In this document: positions 61,008 to 64,000 of the stretch, piece by piece
Numbering within the stretch: position 1 is the stretch's first letter
Layout of the letters: every line of letters starts with the position of its first letter
Assembly (NCBI RefSeq): GCF_037975245.1
Contig: NC_092580.1
Coordinates: 21,998,501-22,062,500, forward strand
Origin: Apostichopus japonicus
Lineage: Eukaryota > Echinodermata > Holothuroidea > Aspidochirotida > Stichopodidae
DNA: 64,000 nt
Reading direction: 5' to 3'
The notes under the pieces: model-generated
What the model saw: only the letters and a program-made list of their open reading frames with translations
Told to the model about the DNA's origin: nothing
Databases searched by the model: none
Made by a program: the position numbers and the translations under genes

Positions 61008-63930
61008 CAAACTATTTTGCAAAATTTGCAATATCTACCTCCATGTATGGCACTAAGTGTGCAGCAATGGTTTCCCATCCCACAAGTACTATTTGGTTTT
61101 TGGTATACATGCCAACAAATAACGAAAAAATATACATACCCAAGCAACCAAGATAAAAATATTGCTTAGTTCTAGTTGGCTAACAGTAACACTAAAACAG
61201 TTCACAGATTATCGTTAGGCTAAGTTAGGCTACAAACACTTAACACTAGTGACTAACAGGGTGCCAAGCACTAAAGAGGCTCTGGGTTTTTGCTAATTAA
61301 AAAGGTGCAAAACAGCATTCTAAATAATTTCAAACCAGTTACATACTTCAGTGGAAAGTTACATCTTGAACTCGATGGGATGTATTAGGCCTAATGGCTA
61401 TTCTGTCACTAAGCTGTCACTAGCTAGAATGCTCGTTTCTGTATTACGGGCCTAACACTTAACTTACAGCCACAAGCGTACACACGTATACACAGCATTC
61501 GTACGTACCCAGATTAGAATATTCTTTTCCCATAATCGAAGTTAGAGCGCGATTGGAACACACTATTCATATCAGGTCACTGGTTTTCATGCGAGTGCTA
61601 TGACTCTGAGTTGATTTTTCTCAGAGCCGTATTTATACGGTTCTGGTTTTTCAGTTCTCTACCGTCACATGTTACAAGTAAACAAACAAAGATCAGCATA
61701 TCTTTACCGGTTACTGTGCCTTTGGTAAGGCGAATTTTATATTTTGTTCAATCGTGTTTGCCACCTTACAGTGGTATAGTTACACACATCCCCTATCTAC
61801 AATCATGGGCACAAAATATGTTTTACGGACAGATTGGTCATAGAAATGTAAAAGTATAAGTTTGCTTGAACAGGTGCAGAGTTGCAAGAGGATCACTAAC
61901 CGGGAGAGTTCAAGCTATATAATAGTTCATTGAATTTTTCTTCTTCTAATTATTCTCTCGTAGCGACTTTATACAACAAAAAATAGGCCTACATGTCAGA
62001 AATAGGAATTGCTAAGTCTGAAATTTCTTTGCAATGTAATATGTATCACAAATTGAAGGGTGTATGGACTAAGCCGACGGAATCATTCCCCAAAGAGTTC
62101 CTTTGTTTGTACATGCTACAAGACTTTTTGTTTATAGTTTCATTCTTTCCCTCTTGTTGGTTTTGAACACGTCACTGGAAGTGAAAACATCCGTTACCCA
62201 CTCCAGCTAACCGACTCATATATTATCATTCCATTCAGTGGAAGGTCGCTTTCCCTGGATGGCAAAATGAAAATCCTTTTAATTATTTCCATTCTGGATC
62301 TGCGCTTCATTTCTGTGATTGATGATTACACTTGAACCGGACAGCTGATGTGGAGATTTCAAAATTTGCCAAACTTGAACTTGACAAAACTGACTGTTGA
62401 ACGGTGGGTCAACTTGACCTATAATAGTTCTGTCATTATTTTATTTAACTCACACGGCTACTTATATTGGCCTAAGTCATGTGCGACCATCCTAAGGGCC
62501 AAATTGTTCCAACATGGTCAGAAGTTCGGCCCGCCGGGGCTTCCGGATTTCACCACACGGCGATCGGTCCTTTCGCCCCATACCGCCCTGTTTTAAGTAC
62601 TGCGCGGTGGCATAAAGTTCAAACGACTATATTTACCAATTTAGTGAATCAGAGGTTTATTGAAAAACCTACGATGTCACTACCGAACTCACAAGAATTG
62701 ATGACCGTGACAATCAGGGGTGGATCCAAGATTTTATAATGGAGGATGTGGTTCTGATTTCGGTATAGCCGACCTCATGAAGTCTCGGAAAAATAATTAA
62801 TAGTTTAGACCGTGAAATGGCATGGTGCATCTTGGCCATATTTAAACAAGAAAGTAGGACTATAATCAGGTCTAAAGCCGATCGAGGTTGACTATACCGG
62901 AATAGTTGAGCATTTTTTTCAGTGTTACACCTGTTATTGCGCCTATGAGCTATAGAACTGTTAGAAAACTTCCTTCTTTGGGAAGATCGTGATTTGACCG
63001 TCAAAATAGGGGGCGCTAACACTGTCTTGACAACGAGTAAACAACTTTCGCTGACCCGATCTCTGGCTACTGGGAATATACCATCTAAAATCCTCTTGCT
63101 TCCATATTCTTTCGAATTTCAACGAAAATAAAATGGATGTCCCGCGTGCCTCAGAATCTAAAGACTACCTTCAACAGCATAAAATTATGGAACTTTTTGA
63201 CAATCTAACTGCCCAGTTAGTGTTTAACCGACCTGGTAGGTCTTGCCTTTGTTACTTTTGTATTCAACTAGGCCCTAGTGTATAACTTCTCGTAAGACCG
63301 GTTTCACGAAAAGGGAGAAATTAAGGAAGACTACCAAAGTAAATGCTTACTTACCCAATCATGGAATGTAATGCTCATCTGTGTGGAAAATTAGGATGAC
63401 ACTTCGACCAAAGTTTTATTCATTTCTTTCCATTAGTGTCGGCCGTAGAGTTGGATAGCCAGGCTATAGGCCTATGCTACCACGTCCACAGTATACCAGT
63501 CAGTATTGCGAAGTTTGGAACACTGCGTAGTTCGGACACCCCTAAGATACACACGATTTCACCATAAAAACCTACAGCAAGGGCCAATTTCACGAAAAAC
63601 TACGAAGCTACAGTTATTTTCTCTCCAAAATGACCACACCATATTTTCAAGTGATTTAGGTCATAAGAAGTAGTTTTGGGGTGTTTTTAGGCTTAGGAAT
63701 AGGAGTCCGAACTTCGCAGTCTCCATGCTACCAGTTCCATGAGGCCTAACTTAACTTAATGGAGGCAGATATACCTAGACCTTAGTGCGAGACCTTCAGA
63801 AGGTGCATGGAGATAGAAAACAGAAACAGGATTTTCACCAGGGATTCCTGGATTTAGCTAGTGTAGACTTTTGGAACTCACCTCAAGTCTTGCTTGCAAA
63901 TACGGGTCCAAATGTCTTTTTATATGCAGA
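61008..63930. other. Non-coding flank, no supported gene
   Basis: I see no exon with recognisable protein similarity on either strand. A CAGGGGTGGATCCAAGATTT at 62715 resembles a hAT terminus without a partner. Short ORFs here show no conserved pattern. Confidence 0.5.
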
Positions 63931-63934
63931 ATGT

Positions 63935-64000
63935 ATAGTGAAGGCTTCATAATTGTCTCACCTTCATAATTGACGCAACTTCAAATATTACTAGCAACGA
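63935..64000. mobile_element. Left end of a second copy of the CATAATTGACGCA element, cut by window edge
   Basis: TATAGTGAAGGCTTCATAAT followed by TGTCTCACCTTCATAATTG and ATTACTAGCAACGA matches 57789-57852 closely, including the ATTACTAGCAACGA block. Confidence 0.6.

Noticed and set aside
62715-63020. Complete hAT element starting CAGGGGTGGATCC
   Set aside because: No reverse-complement right end or 8-bp duplication could be found.

Overview
This is a eukaryotic genomic window: split genes with GT-AG introns, AT-rich non-coding DNA, many mobile-element relics and minisatellites. The proteins (an ANF-receptor-type guanylyl cyclase, galactose-3-O-sulfotransferases, UPF2) and the repeat types suggest a marine invertebrate, plausibly an echinoderm such as a sea cucumber. 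That taxon is an inference; nothing in the sequence proves it.

Layout. (1) 1-15,764, minus strand: a receptor guanylyl cyclase, from its signal peptide to the middle of the kinase-homology domain. The cyclase domain lies beyond the left edge. Its introns hold a ~1.4 kb evolving tandem array, two related hAT-type MITEs with 8-bp target-site duplications, a TA-flanked palindromic MITE and a tRNA-derived SINE. (2) 15,547-29,264: a head-to-tail segmental duplication of about 6-7.7 kb per unit. Each unit carries the 5' part of cyclase exon 1 (minus strand), a LINE 3' fragment, a Copia pol relic, a decayed copy of sulfotransferase exon 1, a complete three-exon galactose-3-O-sulfotransferase gene (plus strand) and a dead CR1/L2-like LINE. 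Unit A alone has gained an L1-like LINE insertion, and the matching empty site survives in unit B. (3) 29,388-57,497, minus strand: the complete coding region of UPF2, the nonsense-mediated decay adaptor, in 34 coding exons. The exons sum to 4,017 nt (1,338 codons plus stop) and all splice phases agree. (4) 57,5xx-64,000: the UPF2 5' flank, holding a LINE with an internal duplication inside a terminal-repeat element, an 856-bp foldback element with 264-bp inverted repeats, and otherwise unremarkable DNA.

The genes do not form an operon or pathway. The cyclase is a membrane receptor that makes cGMP, the sulfotransferases are Golgi type II enzymes, and UPF2 is an RNA-surveillance factor. The cyclase and sulfotransferase A are head to head, with start codons 1.9 kb apart. 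The duplication copied that divergent promoter region and left an orphan, chimeric cyclase first exon in front of sulfotransferase B. No clearly new molecular system was found. The most notable structures are the segmental duplication with its datable insertions, the chimeric secreted ORF, and the long-TIR foldback element.
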